A stretch of 64,000 nt of DNA from the NCBI RefSeq assembly GCF_001651875.1, contig NZ_LNQB01000083.1, positions 5,130-69,129 of the forward strand. Direction: 5' to 3'. Positions 36,410-45,468 of the stretch are shown here, piece after piece. The notes below the pieces were generated by a model. That model saw nothing but the letters and a program-made list of their open reading frames with translations, did not search any database and was not told where the DNA came from. The DNA is from Sinorhizobium saheli (GTDB lineage: Bacteria > Pseudomonadota > Alphaproteobacteria > Rhizobiales > Rhizobiaceae). Positions within the stretch are counted from its first letter, which is position 1; every line of letters starts with the position of its first letter. The position numbers and the translations under genes are program-made.

Positions 36410-38221
36410 ATGAAGGTGACCATTGCACGCGGCCTGGCGATCTTCGGGATCATCGTTACCGCCGGCCTGATGATTTCGATCGGAATAAAGACCTATGCCT
36501 TCGACAAGCTTCGGGTGAACGGCAGCGTCTACACCCAGGTCGTTTACGGGAAGGACCTGATCGCCGACATCCTGCCGCCGCCTCTCTACACCGTCGAATC
36601 CTACATGCTGGCGATGGAAGCGGTATCCAATCCGGAGCTTGCCGGAGGCAATCTCGAAAAGATCGCGACCCTGAAGCGCGCATTCGACGAGCGGCGTGCC
36701 TATTGGAAAACATCGACGGCCCCCGAGGCGCTGAAGGCGAAGCTCGCGAACGACGTCATCGGCAGGGCCGACGTCTATTGGGCGACGATGGATGAAAACT
36801 TCCTCGCGCCGTTTCGCAACGGCGATCCGGCGTCCGCCGCGCAGGCGCTCGGAGAACTGAAGACGACGTTCCATCACCACGAGACCGCCGTCAACGAGCT
36901 GGTGGCGATGGCGGACAGCTTCCTCAAGGGGCAGGAAGCGGGCGCGGCGTCCGACACGGCCACGCTATCGCTCGCCGCAAACGTCAGTTCGGTGGTTTCC
37001 GTGCTTCTGCTCTTGACCGGCCTTTGGTTTTTCCGCCAGCGCGCGGTGAAGCCTCTGGCCGCCATGTCCGGCTACATGGAGATCTTGGCGGCCGGCGACT
37101 ACAGCCGCGATGTCCCCTATGCGGAGCGTTCGGACGAGATCGGCGCTGTCGCGCGCTCCGTTGCCGTTTTCCGGACGGCGGCGATCGAGCGTCGCAATGT
37201 GCGCGAGCGGACCGAGGAGGAACGGCGCCTTCGCGACGAGCAGGAGGCCGCGCAGAGGCAAAGGAAGGCGATCGAGGAACAGGAGCGGTCGCAGGTCATA
37301 ACGCATCTCACCCATGGCCTCGGGCGTCTCTCCGCCGGCGATCTTTCGGTTCGCATCGAGGAAAGCTTCGCACGGGAGTACGAGGAACTCAGGGGCGAAT
37401 TCAACGCGAGCGTCGAACGGCTGGCAGAGACCATCTCCACCGTCCTCAACGCGACCGCAAGGCTGCGCACGAGCTCCTCGGAAATTGCAGGCGCCACCGA
37501 CGATCTCGCCAGGCGGACCGAACAGCAGGCGGCTTCGCTAGAACAGACCGCCGCTGCCTTCGACGAGATCACCGCGACGGTGCGCAATTCCTCGGAGCGC
37601 GCGCAGGAGGCAAGCGTCGTCATGGGGGCGGCGAAGGAGCGCGCCGAGAAATCCGCCATGGTCGTGAAGAGCGCGGTGGCGGCGATGGAGCGCATCGCCG
37701 GATCCTCCGCACAGATCCAGCAGATCATCAATGTCATCGACCAGATCGCTTTCCAGACCAATCTCCTGGCGCTCAACGCCGGCGTCGAAGCCGCGCGCGC
37801 CGGCGACGCCGGCAAGGGCTTTGCGGTCGTCGCCCAGGAGGTGCGGGAACTCGCCGGCCGCTCGGCCAATGCCGCCAAGGAGATCAAGGCGCTGATCGAG
37901 ACATCGTCGCAGGAGGTCGCCGGCGGCGTCGAGCTCGTCAACCGCACGGGCGAGGCACTGACCGGGATCGAGGAACACGTCCAGCAGGTGACGCATCTGA
38001 TCGCGGCCATCGTAACCGCCGCGGGCGAACAGTCGAGCGCCCTGTCCGACATCAACGCCGCCCTCCATCGGATGGATGAGGTAACCCAGCAGAATGCGGC
38101 CATGGTCGAAGAGACCAATGCCGCCTGCCGCGAGCTCAGCGATGAGGTCCAGGACCTCGACCGCATCGCCGGCCGCTTCGAGGTGCAGGACCATGGCGAC
38201 AGGAGAGGGCGCGCGGCTTGA
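36410..38221 (+). CDS. Methyl-accepting chemotaxis protein
   Basis: A transmembrane chemoreceptor of 603 aa. It has a first membrane helix at about residues 8-28, a periplasmic sensor region of about 150 residues, a second helix at about 185-208, a HAMP region ([20 protein letters not shown]) with a long coiled coil, and the cytoplasmic signalling domain with the hairpin tip [20 protein letters not shown] and [20 protein letters not shown]. No C-terminal pentapeptide for CheR/CheB is seen. ATG 36410 has GGAGAG upstream; a TTG 12 bases earlier is possible. The ligand is unknown; neighbouring sugar transporters suggest, but do not show, a sugar or polyol attractant. Confidence 0.93.
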   Translation: MKVTIARGLAIFGIIVTAGLMISIGIKTYAFDKLRVNGSVYTQVVYGKDLIADILPPPLYTVESYMLAMEAVSNPELAGGNLEKIATLKRAFDERRAYWKTSTAPEALKAKLANDVIGRADVYWATMDENFLAPFRNGDPASAAQALGELKTTFHHHETAVNELVAMADSFLKGQEAGAASDTATLSLAANVSSVVSVLLLLTGLWFFRQRAVKPLAAMSGYMEILAAGDYSRDVPYAERSDEIGAVARSVAVFRTAAIERRNVRERTEEERRLRDEQEAAQRQRKAIEEQERSQVITHLTHGLGRLSAGDLSVRIEESFAREYEELRGEFNASVERLAETISTVLNATARLRTSSSEIAGATDDLARRTEQQAASLEQTAAAFDEITATVRNSSERAQEASVVMGAAKERAEKSAMVVKSAVAAMERIAGSSAQIQQIINVIDQIAFQTNLLALNAGVEAARAGDAGKGFAVVAQEVRELAGRSANAAKEIKALIETSSQEVAGGVELVNRTGEALTGIEEHVQQVTHLIAAIVTAAGEQSSALSDINAALHRMDEVTQQNAAMVEETNAACRELSDEVQDLDRIAGRFEVQDHGDRRGRAA

Positions 38222-38263
38222 TACATGTCGCCCGGCGGGGCACACCGGCCCCGCCATCGCGGC

Positions 38264-39295
38264 CTATCTTGCCAGCCACCGCGCTGAAGGCACCGACACC
38301 GAATTGCGGACAACCAGGTCCGGCCGGAGCAGGATTTCCGTTTCCGCCGGCTGCCTGCTGGAAAGCAGGTCGAGCAGAAGCGCCATGGCGTGTTTCCCGA
38401 TCGACGTGCGCGGCTGACGGATCGTGGTCAGTGCCGGGGTCATGAACGTCGCCTGCGGCACGTCGTCGAAGCCCGTCACCGAGAAGTCGCCGGGTATGTC
38501 GTAGCCGCGCGCTTTCAGCCCGATCATCACGCCGAGTGCCGTCTGGTCGTTGACGCACATGAAAGCGGTCGGCAGCGTGTCGCGCACGAACAGCCGCTCG
38601 ACGGCGGCCCGCCCGCTCTCGAGCGTGCCGTCGCCCTCCTGGACCAGGCGAAGCTCCGCCGGCACGCCGGCTGCATCGAGCCCTGCGTCGTAGCCGGCAC
38701 GCCGCCGCTTGTAGGCGAGCCGGGTGCGGGAATCGCCGATAAAGGCGATCTTGCGGTGGCCTTCGGCAATCAGCAGGTCGACCACCTTGCGGGCCCCCTC
38801 CATGTCGTCGACGCCGACATAGGGTATGCCGCCGTTGAAGACGGGCTCGAAGATGCCGACGCTCGGCGGCAGCCGCGCCGTCATGGTATCGTGGCCGAAG
38901 GGCAGGATGCCGGTGAAGAGGATCAGGCCCGCCGCCTGGTTGGAGTTCAGGAATTTCAGATATTCGAGCGCGCGCTGGGCGTCGTTCTGCGTATGGCCGA
39001 TCAGCACGCCATAGCCGTGCGACCGCGCCTCGTTTTCGAGACCGACGAGGATGCTGGAAAAATTCGGGTCGCCGATGTCGGGGGCGACAACCAGGATCAT
39101 GTTCGACCGGCCGAGCCGAAGACTGCGGGCCATGGCATTGGTCGTGTAGCCGGTGATCGCGATGGCCTGATTGACCTTCAAGCGCGTGGACTTTGCCACT
39201 TTCTCGGGATTGTGGATGGCCCGCGACACCGTCGCGATCGACACTTCGGCGATCCTGGCGACGTCTTCGATGGTTGCGGGCGTGGAATCCGACAC
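38264..39295 (-). CDS. LacI-family transcriptional regulator
   Basis: A 343-aa repressor. The N-terminal helix-turn-helix TIEDVARIAEVSIATVSRAI and hinge region TGYTTNAMARSLRLGRSN are typical, followed by a periplasmic-binding-protein-like sensor domain (ILVVAPDIGDPNFSSILVGL, YVGVDDMEGARKVVDLLIAE, VTGFDDVPQATFMTPALTTI). The start is GTG at 39295. It is divergent from a ribose-class ABC operon, and a double operator with LacI-type symmetry lies just before that operon, so it very likely controls it in response to the transported sugar. Confidence 0.93.
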   Translation of the reverse strand: MSDSTPATIEDVARIAEVSIATVSRAIHNPEKVAKSTRLKVNQAIAITGYTTNAMARSLRLGRSNMILVVAPDIGDPNFSSILVGLENEARSHGYGVLIGHTQNDAQRALEYLKFLNSNQAAGLILFTGILPFGHDTMTARLPPSVGIFEPVFNGGIPYVGVDDMEGARKVVDLLIAEGHRKIAFIGDSRTRLAYKRRRAGYDAGLDAAGVPAELRLVQEGDGTLESGRAAVERLFVRDTLPTAFMCVNDQTALGVMIGLKARGYDIPGDFSVTGFDDVPQATFMTPALTTIRQPRTSIGKHAMALLLDLLSSRQPAETEILLRPDLVVRNSVSVPSARWLAR

Positions 39296-39457
39296 TCTCG
39301 CTCTGCCTTAGGTCTCGTCTACTGCATGCATCCCGGAACCGAGGATAAAAATACGCAGCGATTCAAAGTGCTACAGCGGCTCCTCACGCATCTCGAAGAT
39401 GCAGAAACGCTGTAGCCGCGGGACACTACACACAGTTTTCCCAACGTCAAAGGCCAT

Positions 39458-39519
39458 GGGAAAATTTCCCGCGTTGCACATGATGTAAACCTTTACATCG
39501 AGAGTGTAAAGGTTTACAT
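39458..39519 (+). promoter_or_regulatory. Tandem LacI-type operators before the second ribose-class ABC operon
   Basis: TGTAAACCTTTACA (39484-39497) and TGTAAAGGTTTACA (39505-39518) are each near-perfect palindromes. Together they form one 15-bp inverted repeat with a 7-base centre. Their centres are 21 bp apart, about two helical turns. A possible promoter (TTTACA 39492-39497, TACATA 39515-39520) would be covered by both. A further dyad GGGAAA-A-TTTCCC lies at 39458-39470. Confidence 0.8.
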
Positions 39520-39556
39520 AACAAAGGAAGCGGATGGGAGCCGCAAGGGGGAATCG

Positions 39557-41083
39557 ATGAGTCCGGAGACTGCCGAGGCAGCGGGCGTCGTCTTGGAGGC
39601 GCGCCGCATCAGCAAATCCTTCAGCGGTGTGCAGGTGCTCTTCAGCGTCAATTTCGAGCTGCGCGCCGGCGAAATCCACGCCCTCATGGGCGAGAACGGC
39701 GCCGGCAAGTCCACGCTCGTCAAGATCCTATCGGGCTTCGAACAGCCCACCTCGGGCGAAATCCTCCTCGACGGCAAGCTGGTAACGCTTCCGCCGAACG
39801 GTGCCGCCGAGGCGCTCGGCATCGTCATCATTCACCAGGAATTCAATCTTGCCGAACACCTGACCGTCGCCGAGAGCCTTTTCCTCGGCCGCGAGGTGAC
39901 GCGCTTCGGCGTTCTCGACCGCAAATTCATGCGCGCCGAGGCGCGCCGGGTCCTCGACCTTCTCGGCTGTCGCGTCGACGCCAATGCGCTGATCGGCAGC
40001 CTGTCGATCGCCGAAAAGCAGATGGTGGAGATTGCCAAGGCGATCAGCCGCGACGCGCGGATCATCTTCATGGACGAGCCGACGGCCGTTCTCTCCCGCG
40101 AGGAGACGAACTTCCTCTTCCGCCAGGTGCGCAAGCTGCGCGACCAGGGCACGAGCTTCGTCTTCGTGTCGCACAAGCTCGACGAGGTCATCGAACTCAG
40201 CGATCGGGTGACAGTCTTGCGCGACGGGCAATGGGTGAAGACCGCCCCGACCGCGATGCTCGACGGGGAATCGATCGCCCAGCTCATGGTCGGCCGCGAG
40301 ATGTCGAGCCTCTACCCGGCCAAGACCGAGCCGGATGTGGACGAAGAAATCGTGCTCCGCGTCGACGCCGTTTCGACCGACTATGTGAGCGACGCCAGCT
40401 TTGAGGTGCGCAAGGGCGAGATCCTCGGCTTCTCGGGCATGATCGGCTCGGGAAGAACCGAGCTGATGGAGGCGATCGCCGGGCTCAGGCCGCGGCTTGC
40501 GGGAGAGGTGGTGATCCGCGGAGAAGCCGTGCCCTCGGGCGACGTCCACGCCGCCAATCGGCGCGGCCTCGCCTATATGACCAAGGATCGCAAGGCAAAG
40601 GGCCTGCTCCTGAATTCGGGCATGGCGGCGAACCTCACCTTGCAGTCGCTCGACCAGCATACGCGCCTCGGCTACCTCAACCCCACGAGCGAGGCCGCCG
40701 CGCTCGAGAAGGCCCGGCGCCGCTTCGACATTCGCGTGCGCGACGGCAACGTGGTCGCAAGGCGCATGTCCGGCGGCAACCAGCAAAAGCTGCTGCTCGC
40801 CAAGGTGATGGAAACGGAGCCCGATATCATCATCATCGACGAGCCGACGCGCGGCATCGATGTCGGCACCAAGCAGCAGATCTACCATTTCATCTCGGCG
40901 CTGGCGCGCGACGGACGCTCGATCATCGTCGTCTCCTCCGAAATGCCGGAAGTCATCGGGCTTTGCACACGCGTTGCCGTCATGCGCGAGGGACGCATCG
41001 TCGGCATGCTCGAGGGCGACGAGATCTCCGAGCAGGAGATCATGCGCTACGCCGCGGGACTGAAGCGGATGGCTGCGGCCTGA
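39557..41083 (+). CDS. Sugar ABC transporter ATP-binding protein (RbsA type)
   Basis: A duplicated ATPase of 508 aa. The first domain has Walker [15 protein letters not shown] and IIFMDEPTAVLS; the second has IGSGRT at the P-loop position, MSGGNQQK and [11 protein letters not shown]. It is the first gene of an operon with permease and binding protein downstream, in the order ATPase-permease-binding protein, unlike the inositol-type operon. The ATG is 38 bases after the double operator, with AAGGGGG nearby. The sugar transported is not identifiable. Confidence 0.9.
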   Translation: MSPETAEAAGVVLEARRISKSFSGVQVLFSVNFELRAGEIHALMGENGAGKSTLVKILSGFEQPTSGEILLDGKLVTLPPNGAAEALGIVIIHQEFNLAEHLTVAESLFLGREVTRFGVLDRKFMRAEARRVLDLLGCRVDANALIGSLSIAEKQMVEIAKAISRDARIIFMDEPTAVLSREETNFLFRQVRKLRDQGTSFVFVSHKLDEVIELSDRVTVLRDGQWVKTAPTAMLDGESIAQLMVGREMSSLYPAKTEPDVDEEIVLRVDAVSTDYVSDASFEVRKGEILGFSGMIGSGRTELMEAIAGLRPRLAGEVVIRGEAVPSGDVHAANRRGLAYMTKDRKAKGLLLNSGMAANLTLQSLDQHTRLGYLNPTSEAAALEKARRRFDIRVRDGNVVARRMSGGNQQKLLLAKVMETEPDIIIIDEPTRGIDVGTKQQIYHFISALARDGRSIIVVSSEMPEVIGLCTRVAVMREGRIVGMLEGDEISEQEIMRYAAGLKRMAAA

Positions 41084-41089
41084 CGCAAT

Positions 41090-41108
41090 GGACGGCCGCA
41101 GGCCGTCC
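41090..41108 (+). other. Intercistronic hairpin between ATPase and permease genes
   Basis: A perfect 8-bp stem GGACGGCC-GCA-GGCCGTCC starts 7 bases after the ATPase stop and has no T-run. It could protect the upstream message or adjust permease expression. Confidence 0.5.
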
Positions 41109-41147
41109 AGGAATGAAATTCCCGGGCTCCGGGGCGGGAGGTCAAGT

Positions 41148-42164
41148 GTGGATATGAGCGTGAACGAGGAAAGCCTTCAAGCAACAAGTCACCGCCGTAC
41201 CTGGCGGGACATCGATCTGAGGGCCGTGGCGCCCTTTGCCGCGCTCGCCTTGCTGTTGATCGTCGGCGCGATCGTCAACCCCAACTTCATTGGCCTCAAC
41301 AATCTCGCCAATGTCGCGACCCGCTGCGCCTTCATCGCCATCATCGCGGTCGGTGCGACCTTCGTCATCTCGGCGGGGGATCTCGATCTTTCGGTCGGAT
41401 CGATGGTCGCCTTCGTGGCGAGCCTGATGATCCTGTTCATGAATTTCGGCGTCATCGCCGACCCGGCGCTGATGCTGACGGCGGCAATCGTCTTTGCCGT
41501 CGCGGCCGGCGCGGCCTGCGGGCTTGCCAACGGGCTGATCACCACCGTCGGCAGGATCGAGCCCTTCATCGCCACGCTCGGCACCATGGGCATCTATCGC
41601 GGGCTGACCACCTGGCTTTCGCAAGGCGGCGCGATCACGCTGCGCGAGCCGGCGATACAGGAACTCTATCGCCCGGCCTATTTCGGCAGCATTCTCGGGG
41701 TCCCTGTGCCGATCGCGATCATCCTCGCGGTCACCGCCGTCGCCGCCTTCATCCTCTATCGCACCCGCTACGGCAGGCACGTGGTGGCGGTCGGCTCCAA
41801 CAGCGACGTCGCCCGCTATTCCGGCATCGCCGTCAACCGTGTGCGCACCATCGCCTTCGTCATCCAGGGCCTCTGCGTCGCGATCGCGGTGCTGCTCTAC
41901 GTGCCGCGCCTCGGCTCGACCTCGGCGACCACCGGCATCCTCTGGGAACTGCAGGCGATCACCGCCGTCGTCGTCGGCGGCACGGCGCTCAAGGGCGGCG
42001 CGGGCCGCGTCTGGGGCACGATCTGCGGCGCCTTCATCCTCGAATTGGTCGGCAACATCATGCTCCTGTCGAACTTCATCAGCGAATACCTGATCGGCGC
42101 GATGCAGGGTGCGATCATCATCATCGCGATGCTCGTCCAGCGCTCGCTGGTGCGAAAGTCGTGA
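41148..42164 (+). CDS. Sugar ABC transporter permease (RbsC type)
   Basis: A hydrophobic permease of 338 aa. Motifs: ISAGDLDLSVGSMVAFVASL, TTVGRIEPFIATLGTMGIYR, YRTRYGRHVVAVGSNSDVAR and AVVVGGTALKGGAGRVWGT. Two starts are possible: GTG 41148 with GGGAGG 6 bases upstream, or ATG 41154. I use the GTG on spacing. It belongs to the LacI-controlled operon. Confidence 0.9.
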   Translation: MDMSVNEESLQATSHRRTWRDIDLRAVAPFAALALLLIVGAIVNPNFIGLNNLANVATRCAFIAIIAVGATFVISAGDLDLSVGSMVAFVASLMILFMNFGVIADPALMLTAAIVFAVAAGAACGLANGLITTVGRIEPFIATLGTMGIYRGLTTWLSQGGAITLREPAIQELYRPAYFGSILGVPVPIAIILAVTAVAAFILYRTRYGRHVVAVGSNSDVARYSGIAVNRVRTIAFVIQGLCVAIAVLLYVPRLGSTSATTGILWELQAITAVVVGGTALKGGAGRVWGTICGAFILELVGNIMLLSNFISEYLIGAMQGAIIIIAMLVQRSLVRKS

Positions 42165-42220
42165 CCCCGCCGGGGTGACCCGGCCATATCAAAGACCTGA
42201 CACATTGGGAGGAAGAAATC

Positions 42221-43171
42221 ATGCGAAAGGGATTAATGGGCATCGCTGCCATCGCGATGATGGCACTGACGGGCGTCGCCCACGCGCAGGAAAAGAAGGT
42301 AACGATCGGCGTGTCGATTCCGGCGGCCGACCACGGCTGGACCGCCGGCGTCGTCTTCCATGCCGAGCGCGTCGCCAAGCAGCTCATGGAGCAGCATCCG
42401 GGCCTCAACGTCATCGTCAAGACCTCGCCGGATCCGGCAAGCCAGGCCAATGCCGTGCAAGACCTCGAAACCCAGGGCATCGACGCGCTGGTGATCCTGC
42501 CGACCGATCCCGATCCGCTGGTCAACGCCATCAAGGAGGTCAAAGGCAAGGGCACGTTCGTGGCGCTCGTCGACCGTGCACCCTCGGTCAACGACAACAG
42601 CGTGCGTGACCTCTATGTCGCCGGCAACAACCCCGCCCTCGGCCAGGTCGCCGGCGAATACATCAAGGCAACCACGCCCGAAGCCAAGGTAGTCGTCATC
42701 CGCGGCCTGCCGATCCCGATCGACCAGCAGCGCCAGGACGGCTTCGACGCGGGCATCGCCGGCTCGAAGGTCGAAATCCTCGACCGCCAATACGGCAACT
42801 GGAACCGTGACGACGCCTTCAAGGTGATGCAGGACTACTTGACCAAGTATCCGCAGATCGACGTCGTCTGGTGCCAGGACGACGACATGGCCGTCGGCGT
42901 GCTGCAGGCGATCGAACAGGCCAAGCGCACCGACATCCAGTACGTGGTCGCCGGCGCCGGTTCGAAGGAGATGATCAAGAAGGTCATGGACGGCGACAAG
43001 ATGATCCCGGTCGACGTGCTCTACCCGCCGGCAATGGTGGGCACCGCGCTCGAAATGACGGCCGCCAACTTCTACGGCCAGGTTCCGGTGCGCGGCACCT
43101 ATACGATCGACGCGACGCTCATCACCAAGGACAATGCGAAGGACTTCTATTTCCCGGATTCGCCGTTCTGA
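42221..43171 (+). CDS. Periplasmic sugar-binding protein of the LacI-controlled operon
   Basis: A 316-aa class-I substrate-binding protein. A signal peptide ending GVAHAQ precedes KVTIGVSIPAADHGWTAGVV, ALVILPTDPDPLVNAIKEV and VWCQDDDMAVGVLQAIEQA. The aromatic and acidic residues in these positions are those that contact sugars in this class. GGGAGGA lies before the ATG. The ligand is unknown; it differs clearly from the inositol-type protein at 32378. Confidence 0.9.
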   Translation: MRKGLMGIAAIAMMALTGVAHAQEKKVTIGVSIPAADHGWTAGVVFHAERVAKQLMEQHPGLNVIVKTSPDPASQANAVQDLETQGIDALVILPTDPDPLVNAIKEVKGKGTFVALVDRAPSVNDNSVRDLYVAGNNPALGQVAGEYIKATTPEAKVVVIRGLPIPIDQQRQDGFDAGIAGSKVEILDRQYGNWNRDDAFKVMQDYLTKYPQIDVVWCQDDDMAVGVLQAIEQAKRTDIQYVVAGAGSKEMIKKVMDGDKMIPVDVLYPPAMVGTALEMTAANFYGQVPVRGTYTIDATLITKDNAKDFYFPDSPF

Positions 43172-43338
43172 TCGAGGGCACTGGGGATCACTCAAGCTCG
43201 GCCTGCCCGCGGATTTCCGGGGCGGGCCGTTTGCTCGAGGGCGGACTTTGATTTGACGGAGGCGATCGGATTGCCGCCTCAGAGCGGGTGCAGCGCCCGA
43301 TGACCCGAAAACGCATCGCCTGCCGCTCCGTCATGCCC

Positions 43339-44718
43339 TCACCCCGCCGGAAAGGCGATCGCCACCCTGAGGCCCCGGCCGCCCTCGCCTTCCTCCAGGC
43401 GCATCGTCCCGCCGTAGAGTGTCGCGATCTCCTCGACGATCGGCAGGCCGAGACCGGTGCCGGGGGCCTCGTCGCCGCCGCGGCGGAAGCGCTGGAGTGC
43501 CGCCTCGCGCAGCTCCGGCCGGATCCCGGGGCCGTTGTCCTCCACTTCCAGAACGACAGTCTCCTCGCGCCCTTCGACGCGGACCGTGACCTCGGCGCCG
43601 CGCCCGGCATAGAGGAGCGCATTGCCGATCAGGTTCTTCAGGAGTTCGCCGACGAGCAGCGGCTCGGCGCGCACCCAATGCTCGCCCTCCCCCGCAAATC
43701 CGAGGTCGATGCCGGCATCGCCCGCCGCCGGAACATGGTCGGCGGTGATGGCGCGGGCGAGGCCGGCGAGCTCGATGCGCTCCGAGCCTCGCGCCTCGTC
43801 CCTCCCCGCCGCGTCGATCTTCGCCATCAGGAGGAGTTGCGCGAGAATGCGCTCGGCATTGGAGACGGCTTCATCGGCCTTTGCCGCCGCCGCCCGCGTT
43901 TCCTCGATCGTCGTCGCCCGCTGTGCCAGCGCGAGCTGCGTGCGGATGATCGCGAGCGGCGTTCTCAGCTGATGGCTGGCATTGCCGGTGAAGTGGCGAA
44001 GGGCGTCGAGCGCCGATTGCAGGCGCACCATGAAGGAGTTGACCGTGTCGACGAGCCCCTGGACCTCGTTCGGCACGCGCTCGCGGATCGGGTGCAGGTC
44101 GTCGGGACTGCGCTCGGCGATCGCATCGCCCAGGCGGTAGAGCGGACGCAGCGAGAAGGTGACGGCGACCCAGACGATCATCGCCGCGCCGGCGATCATC
44201 ATCCCGAGGCGCAGGGCCGAGCGCAGAAGAATGGTCTCGGCCAGTTGGCGCCGCGCGATAGTCGTCTCGGCGACGGTCACGACGAAGGGAACGGAGTTGA
44301 CACCTGTCGACGCGGAACGCCTGAGCGCTGCCACGCGGATCGGCTCGCCGCGGAAGACCGCATCGGCGAAGCTCGTCGGCTGACCGGAACTCTCGGGTAG
44401 CGAGGGGAGCGTCTGGTAGCCGGTGATGAATTCGCCCGGCGGCCCGTCCACCCGATAGAAAACCCGGTCCTGCGCGGCCGAGGTCAGCATTTCGAGCGCC
44501 ACATAGGGGATGTCGACCTGCAGCGAGCCGTCTTCGGCGACGACCACGCGCTCGGCGATCGCGAGCGCCGATCCGGCGAGCACCCGGTCCGAGACGGCAT
44601 TCGCCGTCTTCACCGCCTCCCGGTAGGTGTCGACCAGCGCAACGACGCCGATGACCGCGGTCGATATCAGCAGCCAGGCAAGCAGCCTTCGCCGCAGCGA
44701 ATAAACGGCGCTCTTCAT
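43339..44718 (-). CDS. TctE-type sensor histidine kinase
   Basis: A membrane sensor kinase of 459 aa. It has transmembrane helices near residues 9-30 and 165-188 around a periplasmic domain of the 2CSK_N type, a HAMP-like region, the phosphoacceptor box NASHQLRTPLAIIRTQLAL near residue 247, N-box LLKNLIGNALLYAG, and G-boxes VEDNGPGIRP and GTGLGLPIVEEI. The ATG overlaps the response-regulator stop by 4 bases. Position beside tctCBA suggests it senses a tricarboxylate or similar acid, perhaps with help of the neighbouring binding protein. Confidence 0.9.
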   Translation of the reverse strand: MKSAVYSLRRRLLAWLLISTAVIGVVALVDTYREAVKTANAVSDRVLAGSALAIAERVVVAEDGSLQVDIPYVALEMLTSAAQDRVFYRVDGPPGEFITGYQTLPSLPESSGQPTSFADAVFRGEPIRVAALRRSASTGVNSVPFVVTVAETTIARRQLAETILLRSALRLGMMIAGAAMIVWVAVTFSLRPLYRLGDAIAERSPDDLHPIRERVPNEVQGLVDTVNSFMVRLQSALDALRHFTGNASHQLRTPLAIIRTQLALAQRATTIEETRAAAAKADEAVSNAERILAQLLLMAKIDAAGRDEARGSERIELAGLARAITADHVPAAGDAGIDLGFAGEGEHWVRAEPLLVGELLKNLIGNALLYAGRGAEVTVRVEGREETVVLEVEDNGPGIRPELREAALQRFRRGGDEAPGTGLGLPIVEEIATLYGGTMRLEEGEGGRGLRVAIAFPAG

Positions 44719-45392
44719 TCGGATGCGGCCGTCTTGTCGAGATAGTAGCCGATGCCGCGCGCGGTGCGGACGGTAAGACCATAGGGCGCAAGACGCTTGC
44801 GCAGCCGGCTCACATATTGCTCGATGGCGTTGGGGCTCAGATCGTCGTCGAGGCCGGTCAGCGACTGTACGATCGCATCCTTGGCGACCACTTTGCCGGC
44901 GCGCATGAACAAGAGCTCGAGCAGGCCGAGTTCGCGGGCGGGAATCTCGATCGGTACGCCGGCTGCCGAAAAGCTTCGGGCGGTGAGGTCCAGCGAGACG
45001 TCGCCGTAGCTGACGACGGAGGCACGCAATCCCGCCTGGCGGCGCAAGAGCACGCGCACCCGCGCCTCGAATTCGCCGATGTCGAACGGCTTGATCAGGT
45101 AGTCGTCGGCGCCGAGGTCGAGGCCCTTGATGCGCTCCTCCGGCGTCCCACGCGCCGTCAGGATCAGCACGGCGGCGCGATTCTGGCGCGCCCGCATGGC
45201 GCGCAGCACGTCGAGGCCGTCCATTTCCGGCAGGTTCAGGTCCAGGATCACCAGATCGAAGCTCTCGGCCGCGGCGACCGCATGCGCGGAGGCGCCGTCG
45301 CTGACGACGTCGACGGCATAGCCGCTACCGCGCAACAGCGTCGAGAGACCCTCCGCCAGGGCCCGGTTGTCTTCAACAAGCAAGATTCGCAA
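44715..45392 (-). CDS. TctD-type OmpR-family response regulator
   Basis: A 225-aa regulator. The receiver domain has the acidic pair ED at 7-8, phosphoacceptor Asp51 in LVILDLNLPEMDGLD, and the switch lysine in DDYLIKPFDIGE. The winged-helix DNA-binding domain includes IPARELGLLELLFMRAGKVV and YVSRLRKRLAPYGLTVRTAR. The start is TTG at 45392, giving (M)RILLVEDN, with GGGAGAG six bases upstream; the frame stays open to 45578 but nothing upstream resembles the family. It shares a 76-base divergent region with the binding-protein gene. The direct repeats before tctC are its likely target. Confidence 0.92.
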   Translation of the reverse strand: MRILLVEDNRALAEGLSTLLRGSGYAVDVVSDGASAHAVAAAESFDLVILDLNLPEMDGLDVLRAMRARQNRAAVLILTARGTPEERIKGLDLGADDYLIKPFDIGEFEARVRVLLRRQAGLRASVVSYGDVSLDLTARSFSAAGVPIEIPARELGLLELLFMRAGKVVAKDAIVQSLTGLDDDLSPNAIEQYVSRLRKRLAPYGLTVRTARGIGYYLDKTAASE

Positions 45393-45468
45393 ATGCCACT
45401 CTCCCGGCCACACTCTATCGGGCGCGAGCTTGCTTGTGAACGGCGGCGGCGTGAGGCATTGTGAATTT

